64,000 nucleotides of DNA, from positions 149,734,656 to 149,798,655 of the forward strand of contig CM039182.1 of NCBI GenBank assembly GCA_008360975.2, in the 5' to 3' direction. Shown here one piece after another: positions 33,530 to 46,217 of the stretch (positions are counted from its first letter, which is position 1; every line of letters begins with the position of its first letter). The position numbers and the translations under genes are program-made. The DNA comes from Lichenostomus cassidix. Its lineage: Eukaryota; Chordata; Aves; Passeriformes; Meliphagidae. The notes beneath the pieces were generated by a model that was not told the DNA's origin, searched no databases, and saw only the letters and a program-made list of their open reading frames with translations.

Positions 33530-33934
33530 GAGAAGTCTCTGGGGAGACCTTATTGTGATTTTTCAATATGTTAAGTGTTATAAGAAAGGTGGAGAAAGAG
33601 TTTAATTCAGGATAGGGTTAATTTCAATAGCCAGTATGGGGCTATATTTCAGATTGTTGGGCACTGGCATTGCTGGCATGTGGTGACAGGATAAAGGGGA
33701 GTGGCTTTAATCTGAAAAAGGTTGGAATTATATTAAATATTGGGAATAACTTCTATTTCTGTGAGGATGGTGAGGCCCTGGCACAGGTTGTGCAGAGAAG
33801 CTGTGGCTGCATTGTCCCTGGAATTTTTCAAGGCCAGGTTGGATGGGGCTCTGAGTGTCCCTGCCCATGGCAGGGGGTTGAAACAAGATGGTTTCAAAGG
33901 TACCTTCCAACCCAAATTATTCCGTGATTCTATG
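33530..33934 (+). mobile_element. CR1 LINE 3'-end fragment
   Basis: The 3' half is typical ('gtgaggccctggcacaggtt', 'aggccaggttggatggggct', 'cccatggcagggggttg', 'ccttccaacccaaattatt' and a TGATTCTATGG tail). The first 150 bases ('ggggagaccttattgtg') correspond to the end of the polymerase frame and are decayed. Confidence 0.9.
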
Positions 33935-34817
33935 GAAACAAATGTTTTGGTCTCTCATCACTGCTCCTCTGCTTTGAGTTGAGTGAATGACCCTCTGACA
34001 GTGCTGACCCACCAAAAAATCCCCTTTCACCCCTGGCCCAGTCCTGCCTTCACTAAATCCCTGACATCCTCCAAGAAGAGCTCGAATCCTGCTCTCCCTC
34101 TCTCCCTGTCTTGCAATCTGTGCAAGAAATTTCAGGGGGAGAAAACTGAGCCTTTCCTTGGGCAGCTCCAGGATACATGGAGCTTTCCCATCCCAACAAA
34201 GTATAAATGTGATATCCACAGGGCCTGAGCCTGGATGAGAAATCCCCAATCTGACAGCACTGGGGGTTAAAAATATCAGTGTTTTCTTGGCAGATGACAA
34301 AAGCACATTCACCTCTTGGTCACTCAACCCTCCTAAGTGTTTTCTCCAGCACTGACACACACTCACCCTTTTGTTTAGAAAGCTGTTTGCTTCTGTGAGT
34401 CCTGGTAAAAGCATTATTTTCCAGCAATTTTAACAACTCTCTCCCTGCTTTGACAAGAGTTGTCCAACCAGCAGTGAAATCAATACAATGTGGCTTAAAA
34501 AAACTTCACAGGAATCATGAAAAGCCTCTGAGCCAGTGGCACAGCAAAATCATTCCTGTGCAGTTCTTGGAGTAAATCACATCCAGCTGGTCCAGTTCTT
34601 TGTCAGGAGAGTGGAATGAGAGTTGCTTTGAGCTCCTGACGTGTGAGGGGAGGGAGAGGGACTTCCTTGGTCTTGCAAAGATGTAAAGGCAAAAAGAGAT
34701 AAAAAACTCTGATCACAGCCTATGAGAGCTACAAAAATTGTAAAACCAAAGTCCTCTCGCTTGTGGCTGGTGATTTAACAAGGGGAGGAGATACAAACTG
34801 TGGCTCGGGAGGTGCAT

Positions 34818-35050
34818 GGAATAATTTAGGTTGGGAAAAAAGCTCCGAGACCATCGAGTCAAGCTGTTAACCTGGTAAAGCCATGTTCACAGCTAAACCA
34901 TTTCCCTAAGTGCAATATCCAGACATTTCCTTAATGCTTCCAGGGAAGGAGATTCCATCGCTTCCCTGAGCATCCTGTTCCAATGCTTTTCATGTGAAGA
35001 AAAATTTCCTGATACCCAATCTAAATGTCCTCTTGTGTGACCTCAGGAAA
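34818..35050 (-). mobile_element. CR1 LINE 3'-end fragment, antisense
   Basis: 'ggaataatttaggttggga', 'gaccatcgagtcaagctg', 'catttccctaagtgc', 'ttccagggaaggagattcca' and 'aaaaatttcctgatacccaa' are reverse-complement CR1 landmarks. The next 200 bases (35070-35250) may be a separate, strongly decayed + strand copy but I cannot support it well. Confidence 0.8.
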
Positions 35051-36544
35051 AACCCTGTCACCAATAGAGGTGAGGCTGTGGAATGGGCACCTGTGGGATG
35101 GGAGCTTTCCACCTTGGAGAGTTCCCAAGGCTAATCCAGAGAAAACCATCCCCGACCTCACCTGAGGTCAGTGGTGATCTTGCTCCAAGCAGCAAATGGG
35201 GTTTGTAAAGATGTAGATGTCCCTTGCAACCGGTGCTTCTGCAATCCTCTGGCTTCATGAATCTTTAATTTCAAATGTGCAGGAAGTCAGGCTCAAGGCA
35301 ACTCTTATGAATAGCAAATACATTTCTAAAACCAAACAAAGCCCAGCCCCCCCTCAAATTCCGAACTCACGTGCCTGTGTTTAATTTAGGAGCAGAATAA
35401 ATGGTCTAATTTTTCAGTGATTTTGTTGGTGTGATGTTGTGCCTGTAAAGACTTTCTCAAGCCTTTCTTTATATCAAGGATGGAAAAAGCAGAAAGAACA
35501 GCTTGGTTGTAAGGTCTGGGGCAAACTGCACAGCATTAAGAAATACTTTGGTCTAATTGGAGCCTGTTTGACCCTGGAGCCAGAGCAGGGTAATGGAAAA
35601 AGCACAACTCAAATCGAGTTGCTTTTCACAGCGTTCTGCAGAAAGCCAGAGTAGGAAAGGGGAAAATGCAGAGAATTTGAAAGGGGGAGAGCTGGAAAAA
35701 AAATGCATTAAGAGCAAGAAGAAAAGGCAGAATATGTCGTGGGAGGATAGCCAAAGGAAGGGAGACACAGAGAAGACAAAGGAGAGCAAAAATTAGGGAG
35801 AAAGGAAGAGAAGGGAAAAGAAGGAAGCAAGGTGAAATTGTAAAGGAAAGGAGGAGTGTCCTTCTGCCCTGCCAGGCAGAGCGATGAGGTGGCAGGACAG
35901 CGAGTGGCCCCAGGCAGCAGCGCTCGTTATTTCCATCCTGGCTGATGTCATTGATTGCCTCCCTCCTCCCTTGTCATGCTGGTGACAGAATCGCAGCACT
36001 TGCGACTCAGAACGACCTGCTCTGTTCCCCATCGACCCTGGGAAAAGTTTTCCTTCCATCTCCAAGTAGGCACAGCTTTTTCTGTGTTTCAGGGGGCTTT
36101 TGGATGGCCTCTGTCAGCAGTTCCACTCTGGGACCACCTCCAGTCCAGGCAGGTGGAAATCCTATCCCTGGCCTGTCTTTTGCAAAAAAACCCAGTTTGT
36201 TCCTCACCTGTGGTGCTGGGAAAATCCCACAGGATTTCCCTCTCTTACCTTTACATTTTTCTGTTGGCAGCATCTTTACTTTTTTAACCAACCTTTATTT
36301 TCCCATTTTTCCTTCTTTACGGAAATTTCCCTTGCAAGGCTCAGATCCCTACAGCATCCAACCACCTTCTGTCAGGGGGTTTAATTAGTCAGAAAAAAGA
36401 AAACAAATGATTATTTGCTTGCTGAAGGGAAGATGTAGGGGATAGAGAAAGGAAAGCAGAGAGAACAAAAAAACCTTAATAATGAAGGAAGAAAGCAGAA
36501 TCCCAAGGTATGGGGGTTTAAGTCTTTGGGACTTATTTAGGATG

Positions 36545-36776
36545 ACAGTAAATGGCCTCAAGGGGAGGTTTAGATTGGATAGTGGGAAAAATTTCTTCAT
36601 GGAAGAGGTTGTAAAAGGTTGAAACAGGGAAATAGTGGAGTCACCATCCCTGGACGTGATCAAAAAATGTGGATGTGGCACTTGGGTTAGTGGAGAATGT
36701 GGTGGTGGTGTTGGGTTGATGGTTGGGCTTTGTGATCTTAAAGGTCTTTTCCAACCTTAATGATTTTGTTATTCCT
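36545..36776 (+). mobile_element. CR1 LINE 3'-end fragment
   Basis: 'aaatggcctcaaggggaggt', 'agattggatagtgggaaaaa', 'gatgtggcacttgggttagt', 'gttgggttgatggttggg' and 'cttttccaaccttaatgat' are in CR1 order. Confidence 0.9.
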
Positions 36777-37091
36777 GAAGGAGTGAACTCCTCTTCTTCC
36801 TGCAGCCAGTGATTTTTGTTGTTATGCTTCCTCATGATGCCAACAAAAATCCCATCTGGGCTGGACCAATCCTTCCTTTTCTGTAGGGTGGGAGGATCAG
36901 CCTCATGGCATCTCTTCAGCAAAAATCCTTCTGCTGGACATTGGGTTTCTGAAAATTTGTAGGATGAAGAAAGAAGTTCAGATCAGGGTCTTTTCTGTGG
37001 GATGTGCTGCAGATAGACATCAGTTATCACCCCTAAATCTGGTTTGTGCTTGGCCAGTTGTCATTTGTGTAATGCCTTGTCTAGGAGCAAA

Positions 37092-37122
37092 CATCTGACC
37101 TAGGAATGGTCCAGGTCAGATG
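37092..37122. repeat. Perfect inverted repeat with TGACCT / AGGTCA half sites
   Basis: CATCTGACCT and its exact reverse complement AGGTCAGATG are separated by 11 bases. The inner six bases of each arm are nuclear-receptor half sites in everted orientation. Binding is inference. Confidence 0.75.
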
Positions 37123-40100
37123 ATTAAAGATCCTTAATTAGCTGGAGGATCTAGGAGAGGCTTATGGATGATGTGAGAAAGTGGATAGGGAAGGCAGTGA
37201 GAGAACCTGAGGTCTTTGGGGGTGGAGGGATATGAGAGAGGATGGGGAAGGGAGGGCAGCTAGAGTTACTGTTGGGATTTAGGGATGCAGCCTGCTCGTC
37301 TCTTAAAAACCAAACTCCATTCCCTCCGTTGGTCTCGGGTGGTTTAGGAATGAGTTACATGTTGGGCTTTTTTTTTGCTTTAATGGAGCTCCTCCCCCAC
37401 TTTTATCCAGTTACCCATGAAAAGTCAGCGAAATGAGACCTACTTAAATCAAATGTCACAATCGATGCTCATCCCTGGCCACCATTTGTGCGATGTGAAC
37501 TCGAATTGCCGTAAGGGGGGAGCAGGGAGAGGGAAAGGCTTGGGAGAGAGCTTGGAGACAGTGAGGAAGGAGCAATCCATGGCTCAGTAGCTTGTGCTCC
37601 ACAGTGCTTTTATCACAACCATGCACCTCTGGAGTGGGACAGGACTGTTGACCACTTGGGTTCTACAGGGGGGAGAAACAAAGCTGTGATTTCACACCAG
37701 ACATTGCATCCATCTCTCCCATACCCTACCTGACTAAATCACAGTTTTTCCCAAATTTCAATTTATAAGGAGTGAAATGTGCAATATCAGCACTCACACT
37801 GCCTGGATTATGTCCAAACTCGATTTTGTTTGATGGAACACAAAATCAAAGCGTTGATATTTTCATTGAGATTTCTGTATCTTCCGTTCCCCCAAAAGGA
37901 GTGCTTCTAAACTTGCAGGAATATTTGGCAGGAGTAAATTCTCAGGATGGGAACACAGTCATGGGAGTTAATGTTAAAAATCACCATGATCCAAGTCTCC
38001 ATAGAAGTTTAGGAGAAGAATCCACATGGGAGGTGAAGCATTTTTTTCATGAGCATTTTGGGAATCTCTGAGTGGTGGAAAATGTAGGATGGGTTGGTGA
38101 GGCTCAGGTTTCCTGTCTGCACCCAGTGAAGATCCCTCAGAAGACCTGTACTCCTTTGGGTGCCAGCTGGGCATTCAAGCCATTGAATGTGTGACATCCC
38201 AGCCTTAGGGGGAAGGAAACACCCCAAATTTTTGGTGAAAAGGAATTGCAGAAGTCAGAGGGGTCACCAAGTTTTATTGGTGAATTACAGATGGAAATTA
38301 GTATGTTAGTCCCTGATCTAGTGCAAGCGCACAGCAGTGGGTTTTGGATAAAAGGGTTGGGTAAAAAGGGAAGAGAAAGGGAGATGGATTAAAGATGGGA
38401 AGAGAGAAACAAAGAAACAGGGAAAGGGAAAAAGAGAAATCGCCAGTCCTGGCTCCAGCATTGATCCAGCTGATGGAATGTCCAGAATCCTGAAGTGCCT
38501 ATGCACCCAGGAAGGACATTTTTGTAGATAAGTTTTGTCTGTTCTGGAGATAAATTTCTCTCTTTCTATGCAAATCAGTTGTCATGCACAGCCTGGCCTT
38601 CTAGACCTGTCTGGAGATGGTTTGGAGCATTGAGGGCTCTTGGATGGCCTTGATCCCCCCTTCAGTCCCATTCCTGACCTCATTCCTGTGCTTGTGCTGT
38701 GCTGTGTTGTGCTGATTTCCAGGAGCCAGAACAAGGATTTTTTTCCCAGAAAAGTGCTGTTCTACCTCTGCATGGTCCATTCTGCAGCCACATCCTGGTT
38801 TTGCTCACAGTGTGTTATTGCCAGCAATCCTTGCTTGGCTCCACGACCATCCCTGTTTGAGACGTGCAAATTAATCCCCTTATTTTCTAAGCTTCTACAA
38901 TGGGTCACTAAATTTTATCTCAGATCCCCCAAGTTCTCGTTCCATCCTTCCCGACAGTTGCTGTGGGGTTCCCTGCAGCGATGTGGTGAAAGTTCTGTTC
39001 CTCATTAATTCCCCCTAATTGCGAGAGGTGCCCTTGTTCAAAATAAGCAAACAAGGAGGATCTTCCCAAGCCCTTTAAAATCCAGGGATAATTCAGCTCA
39101 GACCTCTGCATATCGGGGGTTGTTCAGCTGTTTTTGGGGTGAGATCTGTGGAGTAAAACTGTGGGCCTTGAATGAGAGGACACAGTTTTGCTCTGCCCAT
39201 GTGTTGAGCTGGCCAGGCTCCATCTAAGCCCAGCACTGAACCCTGCCTGATGTATTTCACTTTGCAGAAGGCTCAGTAGCCTGGAACAGAGCTGCTGTAG
39301 CCTCATCTCCATGGCATCCCTCCGACTGGAGGTTCAGGCTGAGCAGCCTCATGCCTGCCAACAAAACGGTGTAGTCAAGTCCATAGAGGATTGCCTGTTT
39401 CATTCCCAAGTTCATGCATAATTTACTTTTTTAAAAAAATCTTTTTAATCTCCTGTGCTAAGCCCTTGCTGTGTCAGAAACCATCTCATCTCCATGAGTG
39501 AAGCGCTAGGTGTTGGTGCTGTGCCAGTCTAATGACAACCTTGACTGGTCTCCCTCTCCTCTGCAAACACTGTGATCACCCTAAATAGAGGTTTTTTGGG
39601 TGTCTGTCCTCGGTGGGGCTCTGCCTCTCTGCCTTCCTGCCAGCAGAGATCACTGATGTGGAAATGAGAAACGTGCCAGGGGGAAAAAAAGCCTGCGGCA
39701 GAGCAAGCCAAGTGGGATAGAGCTCCTCACTCTGAGCTGAGGACAGGGCAAGTTCAGTGATACCAGCGTGGCAGATGTTGGGTAGCTGCAGTCACAGGAG
39801 GCAGAGAACTCCATTAGAGAGGTTACAATGTGTGTTTGCTCTTCGTGTTGCAAGAGCTGATGTTCTTCTGTATTCAGTCAGGAAAAAAGGACCATTCCAC
39901 ACCAGGTTTTCCAGCCTGTGTGATCCCTTTTGATGAAAAAATGCTTCTTGTATCAGTGTAAGAGAAGTGAATTGATGGATGGTGGGTCCCTGGGGAGGAT
40001 AAACGTCTTGTTTTTTCTTCCCTTGCTTCATTTAATCCATTTCCAGATGAGTGTTTGTGGTTGGTGGAAAATTTTCACCTTCTTTTCATCCTCCACCCTT

Positions 40101-40474
40101 CACCACCACCATCCCAGAAGAGCTCATTTGTAATTGTTCTGTTATTGCTTCATTAATTATCTTCCCAATCTGACACTGGGTACGAAGGGCCTGATCCTCC
40201 TCTTGTAACCCACACCTTTTACATGCCTGCCTTCCATGGATATCAGAACTGTTACCCAGACTTGATGCTGGTCTGTGGAAGCAAATCTGGTCCAAAAAAA
40301 AAGCTGAATCAACCAGAAACAAATCCTGGTCTCCTTCCCTCTTTATTTGTATACACAGTGTGATGTGAAGGTCAGCTGAGTTGACACATCAACAACTGGA
40401 AGTTTTTTGCCATGAAATTTTGTTGGTAAAACCGGCTGAGCTTATTTTTTAACGTCTCCCTTTCTCTCTTTCAG

Positions 40475-40578
40475 AACATGGAAAAGGTGCTGGTGCCTTC
40501 TGTCACGTTAATTGTAGGCTGTGGAGTATCCTCGCTGACGCTTTTGCTGTTGATTATCATTTATGTCTCTGTTTGGAG
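40475..40578 (+). CDS. ADGRB2: ADGRB2 exon: linker and TM1
   Basis: Thirty-four codons and two bases encode a six-residue linker (NMEKVL) and the first transmembrane helix ([11 protein letters not shown], then [14 protein letters not shown]). The linker follows directly on the tethered agonist from the preceding exon. The acceptor is a strong pyrimidine tract ending in TCAG. The donor is AG followed by GTATGG and splits an Arg codon (AG|G) shared with the next exon, phase 2. The second codon is Met at 40478 in a strong initiation context (A at -3, G at +4), which would permit a start for a transcript lacking the ectodomain. Reading on past the donor gives a stop at about 40700, so retention of the next intron would truncate the protein after TM1. 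Confidence 0.92.
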
Positions 40579-43500
40579 GTATGGCTTTCCATTCTCTTCT
40601 CTTCTTCTTGGGGAAAATAACTGTCTTTTGACCTACATGGATCCTGGAGTGTTTGCTCTGTGGTTTTGGGTGTCTGGCGCTCGAGGAGGATCTGTTTGGT
40701 AATGAGTGGGCCCTGCAGAAAAGTCATCCTGGTGGCTTAGCTGGCATTACTCCTCCCTTTCAGTGCCAGAGAAATTAGCAGAGTGAAATTAGTGCCATGC
40801 CCCCTTGTAGGGACATTGTTCCATCTCCAAAAGCCTCGTGCTGGTTTCGATGCCTTTGTGTACCCCAGGAAACCTTGTCAGAGGCGAGGTGGACACGCAC
40901 AGCCTCTTGGCAGGCAGAAGCTGCTGCAAGGTAATTCTTTGGGAGCATCCAAATCTCCGTGACCTGCCATGGAAACATCTGGCCTGAGGAACTGACAACT
41001 TTTCAGGAGCTTGAGGATGTTAAACCTTAAATCATCTGAATAACTCCCCACCCTTTTAGCTGCTTTTTGCCTTCAACTTCAGGTGCATGTGGGATCCCCC
41101 AGAACATCCCTTTGCTGAGAGCTCCTGTACACAGGTCAGGTGAAACCTAAAATTGTGTCATTTATAGACGCTGAAGTGATTTTGAAGCAAAGCTTTAATG
41201 AACAATTGGCTCATGACCCTGCTAGATACATGTTGGTGACTCTAAGCTGGAGGACCTGAGGTGTACAAGGGATTTTCTCCCTGTGTTGCCTTGAACGAGG
41301 TCTGAGTTTATCCTACAAGATCCACGTCTTCCCTAAATCCATGGCAAACACGCTGAGACCTTCATGGCTCTGCGCCAAGCAAAGACAAATCAGAACCAGG
41401 TGAATGTCTGTGAAATCCAAATGGAATGGCTGCAGGGAATACAGTTGGGTATTATTGGTGATCCTTTTGGGAGAAGGGATCAGGCTGAGGCTCTTATTTT
41501 GTGCAGTGATTCTTCTCAGTAGTAAGGAAAGGGTAAATTCCATTCAGAGATTGAACTGAGGTAACTTCTTCTACGCTTTGGTAGAGGAAAGAAACAAGAG
41601 GGTAAAAACTGAGCAAAAATGCATCTTTTTTTTTTTTTGTTGATACTGTGACAGTGCATAGTGGCTGGTTAATTTTGGCAGCTGAAGACTGATCATGATA
41701 ACATTTATCTAGAACTCAGGTTTTTCCGTGCCTGGGGTATCATTGGATGTGCTCAAGTCCTTGTCCTCTCCTGCTTTTCCTCAGGCTGGGCGGCACTGAG
41801 CAGCGCCGGTAGGTGACTTGCTGGGGTCACTGGTGTCAGGATCAAGTGGAAAGTTAGGATAGAAGATTAAAGAGCAAGTGTTCGAGCCTCACCCTCTCTT
41901 TCCTGTCAGAAACAGGTTCAGGATCTGAAACCCAAGCTCAGACATGAGGTTGAATCAGTTTGGAGCCCTTTGGAATAACATGATGTATTTTTTTCCAGGA
42001 CTGTGCTCCCACCCCCCCAGCTCCAATATTTACTGTTATTGAGGACAGTAAATTTCCTGACCTGTTTAAAATATGTTCTGTTTAATTTCTCATTCCACTC
42101 TTTGCCTTATGCCTATGCCCAAAACGATCAGCAGGAATGGGAGGACACGTTTTTGGGAGGCTTGAATGGGTATTTCTGAGCTAGCCAAGGGTGGACATGC
42201 ATTTCCAAGTGATCCTGAGACCAGCTATATCTTGATTAAAGGGCTCTCTATCCTAAATCGCTCTGTGTAAATATTTGTAAAGCATGATCAAGTGATCTCT
42301 AGAAGTTCTCTCTGGTGCGCTGAGTTTGTTTCATTTCTTCTCTGTAGATCATGTTTTCATGTTTTCCAAACTTCACAGCATTCCTGTGGCTGAGCCCTGA
42401 GCGCTCTGTGTGTCCTTTTTATTTTAGGCATAGCTGCTGGACGTGAATGTGCTTTCCTATTAATGGTCTCAGGAACATCGTATTCAACATTATCTCCTGG
42501 CTCCCACTTTGTTTTGCCCTAAATGTTGTGTATTCTGATAGACAGCAGCTGGAGGAGTGCTTAGAAATGGAATCAGCAGTATTATTTCACCCATTGTCTC
42601 TAAAACACAGGAGCAGCATCAAAGTGGTTCTTTTCCACCGTGCAGGGGAGCAACTCCTCCTGTCCTGGCTGCCTGATCTTCTGTGGAGAGCACTCACCAG
42701 GGCTCAGCTGTTTCGGGGAGCTTTGGCCGGGAAATTTCCCATTCAGAACTCCGGACAAAGGCATCTGGAGCATGCAATCCATAGACCCAGCTTGAGCATG
42801 AAACACTTCTGATGAATAAGCTCACTGAGGCTGACAATCTGGAAACTTTCCCAGAATTTGCCCAGCTAGGGTTTGTTTGTATATATGGGAAGCAGAAAGA
42901 AAGGGCAGGCGAGAAAGAGGGAAAGGGGAAAAAAAGGGGGCAGAGTAACAGGGAGGTGATCCCATCTTCAGGCTGCATATCAGGGAGGAAATGAATTTAC
43001 CCTCCACTGCCCATTCAAAACCCCCAAATAAAGGCTGCTCTTTGGTGGCACCAACTCAGCCACTGGCATGAATGGCATGGGCTTTTTGAGGCAAGTGATC
43101 ACTTCAGACACGGCCAACTTGGCACAGCCCTGGTGGAAAATGGGAGTTGTTTCTGTTCGACGGCTGTTGGTGGCCTGTTGGTGCCTCAGTCCAGTTCCCA
43201 GTAGACAGATGGCTGCAAAAATCTCTGCTGCAGATGGTGCATCTCTGGCCTTATTAGCAGGCTCGACAGAGGGGTCAGTGACACAGTGGGCCACAGAAGT
43301 GGAGTGACCTTGTTCCATCTCGGCTCTGACTGTCCTGGGTCACAGCTGGAGGCACAATCTGTGTGAGGGCCACGTGCCCCACCACCCGTGTGGAAAAAAA
43401 AGCAAGAAAAAATGGAAAACTGGCACAGAAATGAAAAACTGGGGGGGGGAAAAACAACCACTCAAGGGTCAGGAGAGGTGAAGTGACACCTCCTTTCAAG

Positions 43501-44057
43501 CGGCTCCTTGACACGCTGGTATTTCACAAGTCCCCCGATGTGTTTTCCATCCCTGAACTCATTGCTGCTCAACAGCCTCTGGAGTCAGTGACCTTTCCAC
43601 AGCATGGGGATCGATTCCTGCTATTGAGCAGCTCATCCACCAGCCCATCAGCATGTGGGGCACGGCAGAGCTTTGTGCCTGGCAGCAGCTGGGTGAGTGC
43701 TGCATCGCTGGAAGAGAACAGCCCCAGCTTTTCTCGCTCCTGAGGATTGATTGAGTGGCTGTCAATGAGCTCTCGAGGCGCTGTTAACACTTGCTTTAAG
43801 CCCAGGAGCTCTGCCTGTGCTGCTGGGGATGCTGAGGCACTCGGTGGCCCTGGTGGGAGGTGGCAGGGATGAGTAAGTGGCTGCGTGGAGAGGGATGTGT
43901 GTACACACAGTGAGAAAGCAGCGGTGACTCAGTGTTTGTGGAGAGGAGAGGAGTCTAATGGGGGCAGAGAAACAGACTGCAGGGTTTTCCCACCTTTTTC
44001 ATCTGTCTCAGCTTCCCAGAGCGTGTGGTGATCCTCACTGGTGGCCAGTGGACCTGA

Positions 44058-44320
44058 GGGAGTGGCTGGAGCTGTGTCAGGGGAGGGTTAGGTTGGATAT
44101 CAGGAAAAATTTCTTCAGAATTCACTCAGAGAGTTGTTTAGCAGGGGAACAGGCTCACCTGGGAGTGGTCACAGCATCAAATATGCCAGAGCTCCAGGAG
44201 TGTTTGGAAAATGCCAATCTCATGCACAGGATGGGATTTTGGGTTGTCCTGTGCAAAACCAGGAGTTGGATTTGGTGATCCTTGTGGGTTCTTCCAGCTC
44301 AGGATATTCTGTGATTGTGG
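44058..44320 (+). mobile_element. CR1 LINE 3'-end fragment
   Basis: It is of the same subfamily as the copy at 30434: 'gagtggctggagctgtgtca', 'aggttggatatcagg', 'ggagtggtcacagc', 'ccaggagttggatttggtga' and 'ccagctcaggatattctgtg'. Confidence 0.9.
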
Positions 44321-44689
44321 GACACAGGCTGGGGCAGAATTTCCCTAAATTAGCAGTGAGTTTTCCCCTGCTCTTGTGGCTGAGTGCAGCATATTTTGAG
44401 AAGCTGACAGCACCCATGTATCAGCAGAGGGGTAGCAAGGCAGCACCCTGGAGTAGCTCTGTCTTTGCTGGAGATGTGTTTTCGGGCAAAACCTATCAAA
44501 TTCTGTGCTTTTCTCCCCTCTGATATGAGTTCCTGATTTCTTTGGCCAGAGGGCCTGGAAAGGAATGATGATTTCTTTCTGTGGAGCATCCTGTGCTGGG
44601 GAAGAGGAAATGGAAGGAAAAAAGGAAGCATGGCAGGAGGTCTTCTTAGCATTCTGATTATGCAGAAACTGAACAAGGAAATGTTTGGA

Positions 44690-46040
44690 ATCCAGGTCAG
44701 GCTACCAAGGAGGACTCTGGAAGAATTGCCCAGGAATGCAGGATTGAATTAGAATGGCCAGACCTCAGCATTTGAAACTGATCAGGGATGTGAAAAGCAT
44801 CAAGAATGGATTCTGTAGGTATGTCAGCACCAAAGGATTTTCCAGCAAAGTGTTGGCCCAGTGTTGAATGGGACAAGCAGCCAAATGGATAAGGAAGTCA
44901 AAAAGGTGAAGGTACCCAGTGCCTTTTTGCCTTGTTCTGCTGGCAAGGTTGGCTCCCAGCCACCCAAATTCCTGCACAGAGGCAGAGTCCATGGAAGAAA
45001 ACATTCCCCAGTGCCAAAGAAAAGAGAGACAAGGACTGTTTAAGTTATCTGGATGTTTGCAGGTCCGTGGGACAGAACGGGATGCATCGAGAGAGATATT
45101 TGGGGTGACTCTGGAGCCACTGTCTGTCACCTGGGGAGGCTCCTGAAGGCTGGAGGAAAGCAAATGTTGCACCCACCTTTCAAAAGGGCAAGGAGGAGGA
45201 TCCAGAGAACAACTGCCTGGTCAACCTGCATGGCCCCTGGGATTATTAAAGAGCAAGCCACTCTAAAGGTTATTTCCAGGCAAAATGATGGACAAGAAAG
45301 TGATTTGGAATAGACAGCAAGGTTTTATGGAGGACAGATTGTGCCTGGCTGCCCTGTTTCCCCTTTGGGATGGGGTGGCTGGTTACGTGGACAGTGGGGA
45401 GAAGCAGCTAGTGTGGATTTTGATGTTACCAACACCATTAACACAAACTCCAGAAGTACCCAGATCATGGAATTGTGCACTGGATTGGTGGCTTAGTAGG
45501 TGGATGGAGTTCCTGCAGGAATTGAGGGTAGTGGTCAAAGGTTTGAAGCCTAATCAGGAGCTGGTCACATCTGGCCAGAGTTGGTTGAGTGGCCAACATT
45601 GTTTCATGTCTTTTTTAACAACTTGGGCAATGTTTGACACTCCTGAGAGGACATCTGGAAAAGGTGCCAAATAGTGGATTCCTCCAATACCAGAGATACC
45701 AGCACAGGGGAGCAAGTCCTGTGGATGCTCAGGGAGCTGGAAAATCTCAGAGGTGGAATAGAAAACAAGCTTGGAGAAGAGGAGGCTGCTAAGGAGGAGC
45801 CATGGAGCAGTCAAACAACTTGCAGAGGTAGGCAGGGAAAGGTCTAGAGGCACCAGCTGCAGCAGGAAAGAATCCAGCTGGATGTAAAGCAAAATAATCC
45901 TTCACCACGAGAGCAGTTAAGTTAAGCATTTTAGTGCTGTAGTAAGTCATCCAAGAGAGGTGGTAGCAGTTCTGTTCCTGGTGATTTTCAAAACTCGATC
46001 AGACGAGACCCTGAGAAACCTGATCTGACTTTGAAATCAG
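44690..46040 (+). mobile_element. Decayed CR1 LINE body with reverse-transcriptase remnants
   Basis: This is the longest mobile-element piece in the window. Translations in shifting frames still show reverse-transcriptase-like words in the order of the CR1 polymerase: WRKANV near 45150 (compare WRLANVTPIYKKG), KEEDPENN-like near 45190, a QGFM motif near 45320 (compare QHGFMKG), and RVVV with LVTSG near 45525-45580 (compare RVVVNG and VTSGVPQGS). The catalytic part with the FADD-type motif is missing or unrecognisable. The 3' end near 45950-46020 ('ggtggtagcagttctgttcc', 'ttttcaaaactcgatcag') matches a CR1 untranslated region different from the short copies. Stops and frameshifts make it inactive. 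Confidence 0.75.
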
Positions 46041-46171
46041 TCCTTTTTTTGGGCATAAGATTGGATTGGGAACTGGAGAGGTTTTTTGGTTTTTTTTTTT
46101 CCCCAGCCTAAATTATTCTCATTCTCTTCTTTGCCAACCCACATCTCGTTTTTCAGAGATTCTGAGATCTG

Positions 46172-46217
46172 GAGAACAAGATAAATTCTCAGGGTGAGAA
46201 CAAGATAAATTCGCAGG
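46172..46217 (+). repeat. Two-copy tandem duplication, 24-bp period
   Basis: GAGAACAAGATAAATTCTCA is repeated 24 bases later with one change (TTCGCA). It looks like a recent replication-slippage duplication. Confidence 0.85.

Larger units (their letters stand above)
20981..40474 (+). other. ADGRB2: Intron between the GPS and TM1 exons, 19.5 kb
   Basis: It begins GTGAGT inside the CpG island and ends with a pyrimidine tract and CAG. The phase is 0. Apart from the CR1 fragments listed separately it holds two smaller CpG-enriched pieces (27230-27810 and 28905-29035), a nuclear-receptor-like palindrome at 37092-37122 and long unique stretches, such as 21800-24460, 25180-28300, 31875-33520 and 36780-40470. 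I see no genes in these. Long open frames here are not supported by splice or codon evidence. Confidence 0.85.

Noticed and set aside
45285..45674. 129-codon open frame as a host gene
   Set aside because: Its peptide follows CR1 polymerase motifs in order; it is a retrotransposon relic.
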